Shown: positions 36,236 to 45,773 of the stretch, in pieces
How positions within the stretch are numbered: position 1 is the stretch's first letter
How the letters are laid out: every line of letters starts with the position of its first letter
From: Paraburkholderia rhizosphaerae
GTDB lineage: Bacteria > Pseudomonadota > Gammaproteobacteria > Burkholderiales > Burkholderiaceae
Assembly (NCBI RefSeq): GCF_004366595.1
Contig: NZ_SORE01000002.1
Span: 62,001-126,000 of the forward strand
Direction of reading: 5' to 3'
DNA length: 64,000 bases
Notes under the pieces: model-generated
Database searches by the model: none
Told to the model about the DNA's origin: nothing
Seen by the model: the letters and a program-made list of their open reading frames with translations, nothing else
Translations under genes and position numbers: made by a program

Positions 36236-36940
36236 ATGTTGACCATTTCTTCGCTGAACCAGTATTACGGCAGCAGCCATACGCTGCGCGATGTGTCGCT
36301 GAAGGTGGCCGAAGGCGCGTGCACAGTCGTGCTCGGCCGCAACGGCGTCGGCAAGACGACGCTGCTCAAGTGCCTCGTCGGCCTGTTGCCGGTCAAGGCC
36401 GGCGAGATCGCGCTCGACGGCCATACGATTACCCGCACGCCATCGCACAGACGCGTCGCGGCCGGTCTCGGCTATGTGCCGCAAGGCCGGGAAATCTTCC
36501 CGCTGTTGAGCGTCGACGAAAACCTGCGCATCGGCGCGTATGCGGGCGAGCGCAGCGAGTCCCGCAATGGCCGGCAGTTTTCCTTCGCCGACGTGTTTCA
36601 TACCTTCCCCGTGCTCAAGACAATGCGCGGCCGCATCGCGGGAAATCTGTCCGGCGGCCAGCAACAGCAACTCGCAATTGGCCGCGCACTGCTGACCAAC
36701 CCGAAGCTGCTGATTCTCGACGAGCCCACCGAAGGCATTCAACCGTCCATCGTAATGGAAATCGAAGCCGTGATCCGTTCGCTGAAGGGCTCGCTGTCAA
36801 TTTTGCTCGTCGAACAGTTTTTCGATTTCGCGCAGGCGGTAGCCGACGACTATGTCGTGCTGGTGCGCGGACAGGTCGTGTCCTCCGGGCGCGGCGACCA
36901 GATGGAAGCAAACAACGTCCGCTCGCTGATTTCCGTTTAA
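36236..36940 (+). CDS. urtE: UrtE-type ABC transporter ATP-binding protein
   Basis: A 234-residue ATPase partner of UrtD. Walker A is GRNGVGKTTLLKCLVGLLPV (residues about 35-54; the GRNGVGKTT form is characteristic of UrtE), the signature is LSGGQQQQLAIGRALL, and Walker B is LLILDEPTEGIQPSIV. It starts one base after urtD. With UrtA-D it completes the five-gene transporter. A formamidase-type gene begins 40 bases downstream. Confidence 0.92.
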   Translation: MLTISSLNQYYGSSHTLRDVSLKVAEGACTVVLGRNGVGKTTLLKCLVGLLPVKAGEIALDGHTITRTPSHRRVAAGLGYVPQGREIFPLLSVDENLRIGAYAGERSESRNGRQFSFADVFHTFPVLKTMRGRIAGNLSGGQQQQLAIGRALLTNPKLLILDEPTEGIQPSIVMEIEAVIRSLKGSLSILLVEQFFDFAQAVADDYVVLVRGQVVSSGRGDQMEANNVRSLISV

Positions 36941-36980
36941 ACGCGAGCTTCCTTCCGACCCACCTCACAGGGACAGCTAG

Positions 36981-37979
36981 ATGAACTGGCTTGAACAATC
37001 GATCATGTACACACGCGGCGTCGCACGCGGCCAGGTCGGCACGACGCACGAACTCACCGAAGCACGCCAGCACACCTTCCACTACACGATGGGTCCGTAT
37101 TCGGACCCGGTACTGAACATTGCACCAGGCGACCGCGTTGTCGTCGAAACCCGCGATGCATTCGACGGCAAGATCCGCACCGAAAAGGACCTGCCGAGCC
37201 AGCATCTGAAAGTGCCGTTCCTGAACCCGCAGAACGGTCCGATCATGATCGACGGCGCGGAGAAAGGCGACGTGGTCGCGGTTTATATCGAATCGATGCT
37301 GCCGCGCGGCGACAATCCGCGCGGCACGTGTTGCCTGATTCCGCGCTTCGGCGCGCTGACCGGCACCGAATACACCGCAACGCTGAACGAACCGCTGCCC
37401 GAGATCACCCGCAAGATTGACCTCGACGAAGACGGCGTGTACTGGAGCAAGCGGATCAAGCTGCCGTACAAGCCGCATATCGGCACGCTGAGCCTTTCGC
37501 CGGAAATCGACTCGATCAACTCGCTGACGCCGGACAACCACGGCGGAAACATGGATGTGCCCGACATGGGGCCGGGCAGCATCACCTATCTGCCGGTGCG
37601 CTCGCCTGGTGGCCGCCTGTTTATCGGCGATGCGCACGCATGCCAGGGCGACGGCGAGGTATGCGGTACGGCAGTCGAGTATTCGAGCACGACGACCATT
37701 CACGTCGAACTGATCAAAAACTGGCAGATCGCGTGGCCGCGGCTCGAAACCGACGAACTGCTGATGACGATCGGCAGCGCGCGGCCGCTTGAAGATGCGA
37801 CCCGCATTGCCTATCACGAACTCGTGCGCTGGCTCGAACTCGAGTACGGGTTCGACCGCTGGGACGCATACATGATGCTGAGCCAATGCGGCAAGGTGCG
37901 CCTTGGCAATTTTGTCGACCCGAAGTATTCAGTCGGCGCGGCGATCAACAAGAAGTATCTGGCGCCGGCCGTTGCCTAA
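36981..37979 (+). CDS. fmdA: Acetamidase/formamidase family protein (FmdA type)
   Basis: A 332-residue cytosolic hydrolase of the FmdA/AmdA family, which cleaves formamide or acetamide to ammonia and the acid; related members act on other small amides. Family features visible are the His-rich start THELTEARQHTFHYTMGPYS, the motif GDRVVVETRDAFDGKIRTE, and DNHGGNMDVPDMGPGSITYL followed by GDAHACQGDGEVCGTAVE, which carries the metal-binding and catalytic acids. It lies between the Urt-type transporter and an SDR, 15 bases apart from the latter, so its product is probably what the transporter feeds. Confidence 0.88.
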   Translation: MNWLEQSIMYTRGVARGQVGTTHELTEARQHTFHYTMGPYSDPVLNIAPGDRVVVETRDAFDGKIRTEKDLPSQHLKVPFLNPQNGPIMIDGAEKGDVVAVYIESMLPRGDNPRGTCCLIPRFGALTGTEYTATLNEPLPEITRKIDLDEDGVYWSKRIKLPYKPHIGTLSLSPEIDSINSLTPDNHGGNMDVPDMGPGSITYLPVRSPGGRLFIGDAHACQGDGEVCGTAVEYSSTTTIHVELIKNWQIAWPRLETDELLMTIGSARPLEDATRIAYHELVRWLELEYGFDRWDAYMMLSQCGKVRLGNFVDPKYSVGAAINKKYLAPAVA

Positions 37980-37994
37980 AGAGGAGACACAGAC

Positions 37995-38765
37995 ATGGAC
38001 CTGAAGCTCAAAGGACTGAAAGCACTCGTCACCGGCGGCACGCGCGGCATCGGGCTCGCAATTGCCGAGGCGTTCGTGGCGGAAGGCGCGGACGTCGCGC
38101 TGTGCTCGCGCGACGCGGCAGCGGTCGATCGAACGGTCAACGACCTGAAACAGCGTGCGGCCGGCGGCGTGCGCGTGACCGGCGCCTCTGTCGACGTTGC
38201 CGACCGCAACGCACTGCAAACCTGGACACGCTCGGTCGCTGAGCAGTTCGGTGGACTTGACATCGTGGTCGCGAATGTCAGTGCGTTGTCGGTTGCGGAC
38301 GAGATTGAGTCGTGGAAAGCCGAGTTCGAGACTGACATGATGGGCACCGTGAATCTCGTGCAGGCGGCGATGCCGTATCTCGAAGCGAGCAAGGCTGCAT
38401 CGATCGTCGGTATTGCGAGCGTATCCGCGCGCGAGATCGATTTTGCGGCGGGACCGTACGGCACGTTCAAGGCGGCCGTCGTGCATTACATACAAGGGCT
38501 CGCGTATCAGCTCGCGCCGAAAGGCATTCGTGCGAACACAGTGTCGCCGGGCAATACCTATTTTGCCGGGGGCATCTGGGAGCACATCGAACAGAACAAT
38601 CCAAAGCTTTTTGCCGATTCGCTCGCGTTGAATCCGACTGGCCGCATGGCGCGGCCCGACGAAATCGCGAATGCGGTGGTGTTTATCGCGAGTCCGGCGG
38701 CGAGTTTCGTGAGTGGGACCAACCTCGTGGTCGACGGTGCATTGACGCGCGGCGTGCAGTTCTGA
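37995..38765 (+). CDS. SDR family oxidoreductase in the amide operon
   Basis: A 256-residue short-chain dehydrogenase/reductase. The cofactor loop is GGTRGIGLAIAEAF (residues about 13-26), ANVSALS replaces the usual NNAG motif, the catalytic Ser lies in GIASVSAREI and the active pair is YGTFK (Tyr and Lys four apart). The end SFVSGTNLVVDGALTRG is typical. It is 15 bases after fmdA and 55 before a binding-protein gene. An SDR is unusual in a simple formamidase operon and suggests the imported molecule is also oxidised or reduced. Substrate unknown. Confidence 0.88.
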   Translation: MDLKLKGLKALVTGGTRGIGLAIAEAFVAEGADVALCSRDAAAVDRTVNDLKQRAAGGVRVTGASVDVADRNALQTWTRSVAEQFGGLDIVVANVSALSVADEIESWKAEFETDMMGTVNLVQAAMPYLEASKAASIVGIASVSAREIDFAAGPYGTFKAAVVHYIQGLAYQLAPKGIRANTVSPGNTYFAGGIWEHIEQNNPKLFADSLALNPTGRMARPDEIANAVVFIASPAASFVSGTNLVVDGALTRGVQF

Positions 38766-38820
38766 CATACCGCTGCCCGTCGTGATCGGAACACAACCAA
38801 ATACAAGGAGTAATACAACA

Positions 38821-39984
38821 ATGAAGCGCATCTCTTCCGTCGCGGCGGCAGCCGCGTTGCTCGCGTCGATCGTGACCGGGCAGACAGCATTCGCCGCCGA
38901 TCCGATCAAGATCGGCGTGCCGGTGGGCTTGAGCGGTGCGAATAGCGTGGTCGCGCCATCGGTCGTGCAATCCGCGCAGCTCGCGGTCGACGAAATCAAC
39001 GCTAAGGGCGGCATTCTCGGTCGCCAGGTGAGCCTCGAAGTGGCGGACGACGGCAGCGGCGCGGCGGGTGCGCAAAAAGCCTTCGATTCGCTGATCTTCG
39101 ACAAGAAGGTCAATGCACTGATCTCAATGGAAACCAGCGCGGCGCGCAATGCGGGCTTGCCGATCGTCTCGCGTGGCAAGGTGCCGTTCATCTATACGTC
39201 GTTCTACGAAGGCCGTTCGTGCAACCGCTATATGTACGTCGATGCATGGGTGCCCGACCAGCAGGTCGCGCCGATCGTCGACTACTTCATGAAGGATAAG
39301 CACGCGAAGACGTTCTTCCTGATCGGCAGCGACTACGCGTTCGGCCGCGGCATGCTCGACTTCACGAAGAGCTACATCGAGAAGAAGGGCGGCAAGGTGG
39401 TCGGCAACGAATACCTGCCGATGGATGGCTCGGACTGGACGCCGATCATCAGCAAGCTGCAGGCCGCGAAGCCTGACGCGATCATCACGTCGACCGCCGG
39501 CGGCGCACCGAACGTCACGCTGACCAAACAATTACGCGCCGCGGGTGTGAAGCTGCCATACGGCAATCTCGCGGTCGACGAAGGCACAGCGAAAAGCATG
39601 GGCGCGGACGCCGAAGGTATCTATATCTCCGGCTCGTACGTGACGAACATCGACACGCCTGCCAACCATCAATTTCTCGCGGCAATGCAAAAGCGCTTTG
39701 GCGCAGACCTGAAGACGCCGAACGACCTGTCGGTGCCCGAATACGAAGCGATCTACCTGTACAAGGCAGCGGTGGAGAAAGCCGGAAGCTTCGACACCGC
39801 GAAGGTGATCCCGGCGCTCGCGCAGGTTTCGTTCGATGGTCCGCGCGGCACGATTCGTATGGACAAGCAGCGCCACACGCCGCTCACGATGTATCTCGGC
39901 CAGGTGCAGGCGGACGGCTCGGTCAAGGTGATCGGTTCGTTCAAGAACGTCGATCCGGGCGACCAGTGCCCGTCGCTGAAGTAG
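38821..39984 (+). CDS. ABC transporter substrate-binding protein (second system)
   Basis: A 387-residue periplasmic binding protein of the branched-chain-amino-acid/amide class. A Sec signal peptide is clear (MKRISSVAAAAALLASIVTG, cleavage after AFA). Body motifs are IGVPVGLSGANSVVAPSVVQ, AVDEINAKGGILGRQVSLEV and FLIGSDYAFGRGMLDFTKSY. The ATG at 38821 follows AAGGAG. It belongs to the same superfamily as the AmiC sensor and UrtA earlier in the locus but diverges in the ligand-loop region. It serves the permeases and ATPases that follow. Confidence 0.9.
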   Translation: MKRISSVAAAAALLASIVTGQTAFAADPIKIGVPVGLSGANSVVAPSVVQSAQLAVDEINAKGGILGRQVSLEVADDGSGAAGAQKAFDSLIFDKKVNALISMETSAARNAGLPIVSRGKVPFIYTSFYEGRSCNRYMYVDAWVPDQQVAPIVDYFMKDKHAKTFFLIGSDYAFGRGMLDFTKSYIEKKGGKVVGNEYLPMDGSDWTPIISKLQAAKPDAIITSTAGGAPNVTLTKQLRAAGVKLPYGNLAVDEGTAKSMGADAEGIYISGSYVTNIDTPANHQFLAAMQKRFGADLKTPNDLSVPEYEAIYLYKAAVEKAGSFDTAKVIPALAQVSFDGPRGTIRMDKQRHTPLTMYLGQVQADGSVKVIGSFKNVDPGDQCPSLK

Positions 39985-40003
39985 GCGCAATGAGGAAGCC
40001 GCG

Positions 40004-40840
40004 ATGCTGAACCTGGGCCTCGATATCGTCACGACGGCGGCGATCCTGTTTATTGTCTCGACAGGATTGCTGCTCGTGTTCGGCGTGATGAAAATCATCA
40101 ACTTCTCGCACGGCGCGTTTCTGACGACCGGTGGCTATGCAAGCGTGATCGTCGCGCAAGCGGGGCTGAACTGGTGGTGGAGCATTCCGTGTTCGCTTGC
40201 GATCGGCTTCGTGCTCGGAATGGCGGTCGAACGTTTTATCGTGCGTCCACTGTATGCGCGTCCGCTCGATGCGATTCTCGCGACCTGGGGCCTCGGCATC
40301 ATCGTCGGCCAGATCATCACGCTGGTGTTCGGACGCGGCGTGCAAATGGTCGCGAGCCCGCTGACCGGCGCGATCGCACTGGCGGGCGCGCAGTATTCGG
40401 CGTACCGGCTGGTGCTGGTCGGTGTCGCGTTGCTGGTCGCGCTCGCGCTCGGCTGGCTGTTGAACGGCACGCGGCTGGGCTTGCAGACCCGCGCGGTGAT
40501 CATGAACGAGTCGCTGGCAAGGGGCCTCGGCATCAGCAGCACACGCGTGCGCTTCATCACGTTTTGCACCGGCGCGGCGCTCGCGTCGCTGGCGGGCTGC
40601 CTGATCACGCCGCTGGCGAGCGTCGATCCGAACATGGGTGTCGCGTGGGTGGTCGGCGCGTTCATGCTCGTGCTGGTGTCGGGCGCATCGCTGGTCAACC
40701 TGGCGGTGGCGAGCGCGGTGCTCGGCGGTGCTCAGGTGCTGGTCAGCACATTTATCAATCCGGTGCTCGGCGGACTGACAATCGCGGTGCTAGCCGCATT
40801 GCTGCTGCGTATCCGGCCGGAGGGTTTTGCTCGTGGCTGA
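40004..40840 (+). CDS. LivH-type ABC transporter permease (second system)
   Basis: A 278-residue branched-chain-type permease with about eight helices: TTAAILFIVSTGLLLVFGVM, INFSHGAFLTTGGYASVIVA, and the coupling loop GLQTRAVIMNESLARGLGIS. It begins 19 bases after the binding-protein gene and its stop overlaps the GTG start of the next gene by eight bases. Substrate follows from the operon context only. Confidence 0.9.
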   Translation: MLNLGLDIVTTAAILFIVSTGLLLVFGVMKIINFSHGAFLTTGGYASVIVAQAGLNWWWSIPCSLAIGFVLGMAVERFIVRPLYARPLDAILATWGLGIIVGQIITLVFGRGVQMVASPLTGAIALAGAQYSAYRLVLVGVALLVALALGWLLNGTRLGLQTRAVIMNESLARGLGISSTRVRFITFCTGAALASLAGCLITPLASVDPNMGVAWVVGAFMLVLVSGASLVNLAVASAVLGGAQVLVSTFINPVLGGLTIAVLAALLLRIRPEGFARG

Positions 40841-42662
40841 TCCTGTTTCGACGTTACCGCTACGCGTGCCGGCCGCGCCGCCGTGGCGCGCGCCACTGGT
40901 GGTCGGCGTCGTCGCGCTCGCGGTGCTGGCGGTAGGCAGCGTCGTGCTGCCGACTTTTCTGGTCAACAACCTGATCCGATCGTTTCTGTACGCGGCGCTC
41001 GCGTTGACCGTCGACCTGCTGTGGGGCTACACGGGCATCCTGACGTTCGGGCAATCGGCGTTCTTTGGAATCGGCGCGTATGCGGCGGGCCTGGTATTTG
41101 TCCATGCGGGTTATTCGCCGCTGCTTGCGGCTGGTGCGCTTGCTGCCGGACTTGCCGCGGCCTGGCTCGTCGCGCGGGCCATCGGCTGGCTCGCGTTCTA
41201 TCACGGCGCGTCGCCGCTGTACGCATCGGTCGTCACGCTGGTGCTGCCGATCGTGCTCGTGCAGGCAATCTATTCAGGCGGCGAGTTCACCGGGTCGAGC
41301 AGCGGATTGTCCGGGTTCGACAGCATCGATTTGCCGCTCGAAGCGTGGTTCTTTATCGCCGGCACATTCTTGACAGCGGTAGCCGTGGTTGCGTGGCTGT
41401 TCGTGCGCAGCGACGCGGGCCGCCTGCTGGTGGCGATTCGCGAGAACGAATCGCGCTGCGAGTATCTCGGCATCGACGTATCGCGCTACAAGGCGCGGCT
41501 GATGGAAACCTGCGCGCTGGTCGCCGCATTCGCGGGCTTTCTGTTCGCATGTGTGCAGATGGTGGTCGCGCCCGAGTATGCCGGGTTCGTATTCGGCACC
41601 GAGCTGGTGATCTGGGTGGCGCTCGGTGGACGCGGTTCGCTGCTCGGGCCGATCGTCGGCGCGCTGCTGATCGATACGGGCAGCGCGTATCTGAGCGGCG
41701 ATTTGCCGTATATCTGGATGTTGCTGATCGGCACCGCGTTCGTCGTGGTGATCGTTGCAATGCCGCGCGGGCTCGCGCCGCTCGTTGCGGATGGCGTGCG
41801 CCGTGCGATTCCGCGCCGCCGCGGACCCGCGGCGGTCCCCGTGACCTTCGTTGCGGCGCCCGCGCGCGAGCGTGCCGAAGACAGCAAGCCCGCGCCCGCG
41901 CTGTCGCTACGTGGCGTGCACAAGCATTTCGGCAGTCTGAAGGTGCTCGACGGCATCAGCTTCGATGCGCATGCAGGTGAATTGCTTAGCCTGATCGGCC
42001 CGAATGGCGCGGGCAAAAGCACGCTGATGCGCTGCATCGCGGACGGCGCGCAGCGCTCGGGCGGCACCGTTGAAATCGGCGGCGCCGATATCCGGCACCT
42101 AGCGCCGTACGACTGCGTCGCGCTCGGTGTCGGGCGCAAGTTCCAGACGGCCACCGTATTCGATTCGCTGAGTGTCGCCGACGCGTTGCGCATTGCGCGT
42201 TACCGCGCGGCGCCGCCGTCGAAATGGAAACGCGCGAGCGCGCTCGAGTTGCCGCAGCCGGCACTCGATGTGCTGCGGCTGACCGGTCTTGACCGGATAC
42301 CTGAGCAGCCATGCCGGTATCTGTCGCACGGACAGAAGCAGGCGCTCGAACTGGCGATGGTGCTGGCGCTCGAGCCGCGCACCGTGCTGCTCGACGAACC
42401 TACCGCGGGCCTCACGAAACAGGAACGCACGCAGATCGGCTCGATCTTCGTGTCGCTTGCGACGCGCTATCGGATGTGTCTATTGCTGGTCGAACACGAC
42501 CTCGATTTTGTGCGGCAGATCAGCTCGCGCATCGTCGTGTTGCATCAAGGGCGCATCGTGATGGATGGCGGTGTCGACGATGTCGTGAATTCGGATCTCG
42601 TGCGCGCGGTGTATGCGGGTGAATCGCACACGGGTGCGGCCAACGCGGAGGGCGGCGCATGA
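40833..42662 (+). CDS. Fused LivM-type permease and LivG-type ATPase
   Basis: A 609-residue fusion. Residues 1 to about 320 are a LivM permease (LTVDLLWGYTGILTFGQSAF, ENESRCEYLGIDVSRYKARL); after a Pro/Ala-rich linker near 325-350 an ATPase follows, with Walker A GPNGAGKSTLMR near 391, signature LSHGQKQALELAMVL near 490 and Walker B VLLDEPTAGL. The GTG at 40833 is chosen because GGAGGG lies eight bases upstream; a TTG at 40827 overlaps that spacing. The fusion fixes 1:1 stoichiometry of pore and motor. The stop overlaps the next ATPase gene by four bases. Confidence 0.9.
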   Translation: MADPVSTLPLRVPAAPPWRAPLVVGVVALAVLAVGSVVLPTFLVNNLIRSFLYAALALTVDLLWGYTGILTFGQSAFFGIGAYAAGLVFVHAGYSPLLAAGALAAGLAAAWLVARAIGWLAFYHGASPLYASVVTLVLPIVLVQAIYSGGEFTGSSSGLSGFDSIDLPLEAWFFIAGTFLTAVAVVAWLFVRSDAGRLLVAIRENESRCEYLGIDVSRYKARLMETCALVAAFAGFLFACVQMVVAPEYAGFVFGTELVIWVALGGRGSLLGPIVGALLIDTGSAYLSGDLPYIWMLLIGTAFVVVIVAMPRGLAPLVADGVRRAIPRRRGPAAVPVTFVAAPARERAEDSKPAPALSLRGVHKHFGSLKVLDGISFDAHAGELLSLIGPNGAGKSTLMRCIADGAQRSGGTVEIGGADIRHLAPYDCVALGVGRKFQTATVFDSLSVADALRIARYRAAPPSKWKRASALELPQPALDVLRLTGLDRIPEQPCRYLSHGQKQALELAMVLALEPRTVLLDEPTAGLTKQERTQIGSIFVSLATRYRMCLLLVEHDLDFVRQISSRIVVLHQGRIVMDGGVDDVVNSDLVRAVYAGESHTGAANAEGGA

Positions 42663-43381
42663 ATGCATCGGCATCGACAACGGCTGCCGTCCATATCGGC
42701 GCGTTGCAAAGCGGCTATGGCGAAGCGATGGTGTTAAAGGGCGTCGACCTGACCCTCGCGCGCGGCGAAGTCGTCGCGATCATGGGCAAGAACGGCATGG
42801 GCAAATCGACCTTGCTGAAAACGCTGATGGGCTATATCCGCCCGAAAAGCGGCGACATCGCGCTATTCGGCGAGCGCATCGCCGGACTGCCGCCGAACCG
42901 GATCGCGCGGCGCGACGTCGCGTACATTCCGCAGGAACAGGCGCTGTTTCAAGACCTGTCCGTCGAAGAGAATCTGAAGCTCGCGCTCGCGCGCGACCGC
43001 GATTTCAAGCCGCTGTTTGCGCGCATCGAAGACCTTTTCCCGTTTCTGAAGGAGCGTTTGCGGCAGAAGGCGGGCACCTTGTCCGGCGGTGAACAGAAGA
43101 TGCTGCTGGTCGCGCGCGCGCTGATCCGCCAGCCGAAGCTGATCCTGATCGACGAAATCACCGAGGGCATGCAGCCTTCGGTGATCGAACGGCTGATCGG
43201 CATCCTGACGCGCGAGCGCGACCGCGCGGGCACGTCGATGCTGCTCGTCGAACAGCATCTGCGTTTCGCCTTTGCGGTCGCGAATCGCTATGCGGTGCTC
43301 GAACTCGGCGAGATACCCGCGTCGGGATCGACGTCGGCGCCGGCTGCGCAGGCCACGGTTGCGCGGTATCTGTCGCTCTAG
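42659..43381 (+). CDS. LivF-type ABC transporter ATP-binding protein (second system)
   Basis: A 240-residue ATPase. Walker A is GKNGMGKSTLLKTLMGY near residue 44, the signature is LSGGEQKMLLVARALI and Walker B is LILIDEITEGMQPSVI (with Glu-Ile where most have Glu-Pro). It completes the second transporter together with the binding protein, permease and fused permease-ATPase. It is 23 bases ahead of the DUF1028 gene. Confidence 0.9.
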   Translation: MNASASTTAAVHIGALQSGYGEAMVLKGVDLTLARGEVVAIMGKNGMGKSTLLKTLMGYIRPKSGDIALFGERIAGLPPNRIARRDVAYIPQEQALFQDLSVEENLKLALARDRDFKPLFARIEDLFPFLKERLRQKAGTLSGGEQKMLLVARALIRQPKLILIDEITEGMQPSVIERLIGILTRERDRAGTSMLLVEQHLRFAFAVANRYAVLELGEIPASGSTSAPAAQATVARYLSL

Positions 43382-43404
43382 CGGCGTGAAGGAGGTCACG
43401 GGTC

Positions 43405-44373
43405 ATGACATTTTCGATTGTCGCGCGTTGCGATAAAAGCGGTGCGCTCGGCGTCGCGGTCAGTACCGCGGTGCCGGCGGTGGGTGCGATGTGCGTGTAC
43501 GTGCGTGCGGGTGTCGGCGCAGTGTCGACGCAATCGTGGGTGAATCCGTATCTGGCGCTCACCACGCTCGATCTGCTCGAGAGCGGCGCCGATACGGAGA
43601 GCGCGCTCGCGCAGGCGCTCGGCCGCGACCCGGCTGCGGATTTGCGGCAGATCGGCGCGATCGGCCACCGCGGGCACGGCGCCGCATGGACCGGTGTGCG
43701 ATGCACGGACTGGGCTGGGCAACGCACGGGCGCCTGGTATGCGATTCAAGGCAACATGCTGGTCGGCGCGGCGACGCTCGATGCGATGCAGGCTTCGTTT
43801 GAAGCGACCCGGCACCTCGCGCTGGAAGAGCGGTTGATGCAGGCGCTCGAAGCCGGGCAAGCGGCCGGCGGCGATATGCGCGGACGGCAGTCGGCGGCGC
43901 TGAAAGTGGTGCGTGACGAAGCGTATGCGTGGGTCGATCTGCGCGTCGATGAACATGAAAATCCGGTCGCCGAACTGCGGCGCGTGTTCGATATTGCGCG
44001 GCAGCAGATGACGCCGTTTGTCGAAGGCATGCCGACCCGCGACGATCCGGGCCGCGCACCGCCGCCCGATGTTACGCGCATGTTATTGATGCCGCCGCTA
44101 TCGCGCCCTGGTGCGACGATGCGTGAGCGCGACGTGCATGAGCACGATGTGGCGAGCGATCATATCGATCAGCTCGCGCGGTGGATCGGCGTCGATTTTG
44201 CGGACGACCGCGTCGCGCACAACCTGTCGGTTTATCGCTCGATCCTCACGGAGATCGACAAGCTGCGCACGCTTGATCTGGCGGATCGGCATCCGGCCGT
44301 CGTATTCGACGTGAAGCGTCTTTATCGAACGGATCGCTCATCCGGTACGCAAGACACGACGGAGAGCGCATGA
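43405..44373 (+). CDS. DUF1028 domain-containing protein
   Basis: A 322-residue protein whose first roughly 220 residues form a DUF1028 domain, related to the N-terminal nucleophile hydrolase fold. It starts MTFSIVARCDKSGALGVAVS, with VPAVGAMCVYVRAGVGAVST and NPYLALTTLDLLESGADTE. If the Ntn fold holds, the initiating residue would be the Thr at position 2 after Met removal. The C-terminal 100 residues (including LARWIGVDFADDRVAHNLSV) look like a putative peptidoglycan-binding or dimer domain often attached to this family. Its stop overlaps the amidase gene by four bases, which points to a shared amide substrate. Confidence 0.85.
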   Translation: MTFSIVARCDKSGALGVAVSTAVPAVGAMCVYVRAGVGAVSTQSWVNPYLALTTLDLLESGADTESALAQALGRDPAADLRQIGAIGHRGHGAAWTGVRCTDWAGQRTGAWYAIQGNMLVGAATLDAMQASFEATRHLALEERLMQALEAGQAAGGDMRGRQSAALKVVRDEAYAWVDLRVDEHENPVAELRRVFDIARQQMTPFVEGMPTRDDPGRAPPPDVTRMLLMPPLSRPGATMRERDVHEHDVASDHIDQLARWIGVDFADDRVAHNLSVYRSILTEIDKLRTLDLADRHPAVVFDVKRLYRTDRSSGTQDTTESA

Positions 44374-45773
44374 GCGATATCGACGACCTCACTTCGCTCG
44401 CGGCACGCATCGCTGCGTCGGATGTCTCGCCAGTCGATGTAATGGACGCCATGCTGGCGCGCATCGCCGCATTCGACGCCGACGTGCTTGCATACGAATG
44501 CATCGACTCGAACGCACGCGAGCAGGCGGAGCGCTGCGCGCGAAAATCCGCGTGCGGCGTACCTCTTGGTCCATTGCATGGCGTGCCGATTGCGGTGAAG
44601 GATAACTACCTGACGGCCGATATGCCGACCACCGCAGGTAGCCACGCACCGGGCTACAGCTTCGCGCGTGAAGACTCGGCCGCGGTCGCGCGCTTGCGTG
44701 CGGCCGGTGCGATATTGATCGGCAAGACCCGTACGCACGAGTTCGCGTGGGGCACCGAGACGCCGCCGACTCGTAATCCATGGGACCTGACGCGCATCCC
44801 CGGCGGTTCGAGTGGCGGCTCGGGCGCGGCGCTCGCCGCGGGCCTCGCTTATGGCGCGCTCGGCTCCGATACCGGCGGATCGATCCGTATTCCCGCTAGC
44901 CTGTGCGGCGTGGTTGGGCTCAAGCCGACCTTCGGCCGCGTGAGCCGTGCCGGCATCGTGCCGCACAGCTGGTCGCTCGATCACGCGGGGCCGCTGGCGC
45001 TGTCGGTGCGCGATGCGGCGTTGCTGCTAAACGTGCTGGCTGGCTTCGACGCACACGACCCCGGCAGCGCCGACGTGCCCGTGCCCGATTTCACCGCGCA
45101 GTTGAACGCGGGCATCGCCGGTTTGCGGATTGGCGTGTGCCGCAATCACTTCTTCGGCGCCAATGAAGTCGACGTCGAAGCGCGCGTCGAGGATGCGCTC
45201 GACGATCTGGCCGCGCTCGGCGCGCGGATCGTCGATTTCGAGGTGCCGAATCTGCAATACGGACTCGGCGCGATCTATGCGATCGAGCTTGCGTCGTCGA
45301 GTGCGTATCACGATCGTGGTCTGCAGCAGCGCGCGACGGCTGCGATGAACGACGACGTGCGCACACTCGTCGAGATCGGCCGGATGGTAACGGCCGCCGA
45401 TTATCTGAAGGCTGAGCAGCTGCGCGCGCTGCTGATCGACGACTTCAGCACGGTCTTCGAACGTGTCGACGTGATCGTCACGCCGACGTCGCCCGTCACC
45501 GCGTGGCATCGCGGTCAGGCGTCGGTGGTGACTGGAGGGCTCGAGGAAAGCCCGCTTGCCGCGTCGTGGCGGCTCACGTATCCGTTCAATCTGACCGGGC
45601 TGCCGGCGTTGTCGCTACCCTGCGGGTTCGACACGCACGAGTTGCCGGTCGGCCTGCAGATCGTGGGCCGGCCGTTTGACGAAGTCACCGTGCTGCGCGT
45701 CGCGCAGGCCTATGAAAACGTGCATCGCTGGAACGCGATGCGCTCACCGATTGCAAGGAGTGTCGTGCAATGA
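44370..45773 (+). CDS. Amidase signature family hydrolase
   Basis: A 467-residue amidase-signature enzyme with the Ser-cisSer-Lys triad: Lys in [13 protein letters not shown] (near residue 79), the Gly/Ser-rich [19 protein letters not shown] (near 150) and the nucleophile Ser in [16 protein letters not shown] (near 175). It could hydrolyse a ureide, carbamoyl or acyl amide; GatA, biuret and allophanate hydrolases share the fold. It lies between DUF1028 and a nitrilase-type gene with four-base overlaps on both sides, so it is clearly part of the operon and not the GatCAB enzyme. Confidence 0.9.
   Translation: MSDIDDLTSLAARIAASDVSPVDVMDAMLARIAAFDADVLAYECIDSNAREQAERCARKSACGVPLGPLHGVPIAVKDNYLTADMPTTAGSHAPGYSFAREDSAAVARLRAAGAILIGKTRTHEFAWGTETPPTRNPWDLTRIPGGSSGGSGAALAAGLAYGALGSDTGGSIRIPASLCGVVGLKPTFGRVSRAGIVPHSWSLDHAGPLALSVRDAALLLNVLAGFDAHDPGSADVPVPDFTAQLNAGIAGLRIGVCRNHFFGANEVDVEARVEDALDDLAALGARIVDFEVPNLQYGLGAIYAIELASSSAYHDRGLQQRATAAMNDDVRTLVEIGRMVTAADYLKAEQLRALLIDDFSTVFERVDVIVTPTSPVTAWHRGQASVVTGGLEESPLAASWRLTYPFNLTGLPALSLPCGFDTHELPVGLQIVGRPFDEVTVLRVAQAYENVHRWNAMRSPIARSVVQ

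Noticed and set aside
44370..45773. GatA subunit of the tRNA-dependent amidotransferase
   Set aside because: The signature is shared, but no gatB/gatC is adjacent and the gene is embedded in the amide operon.
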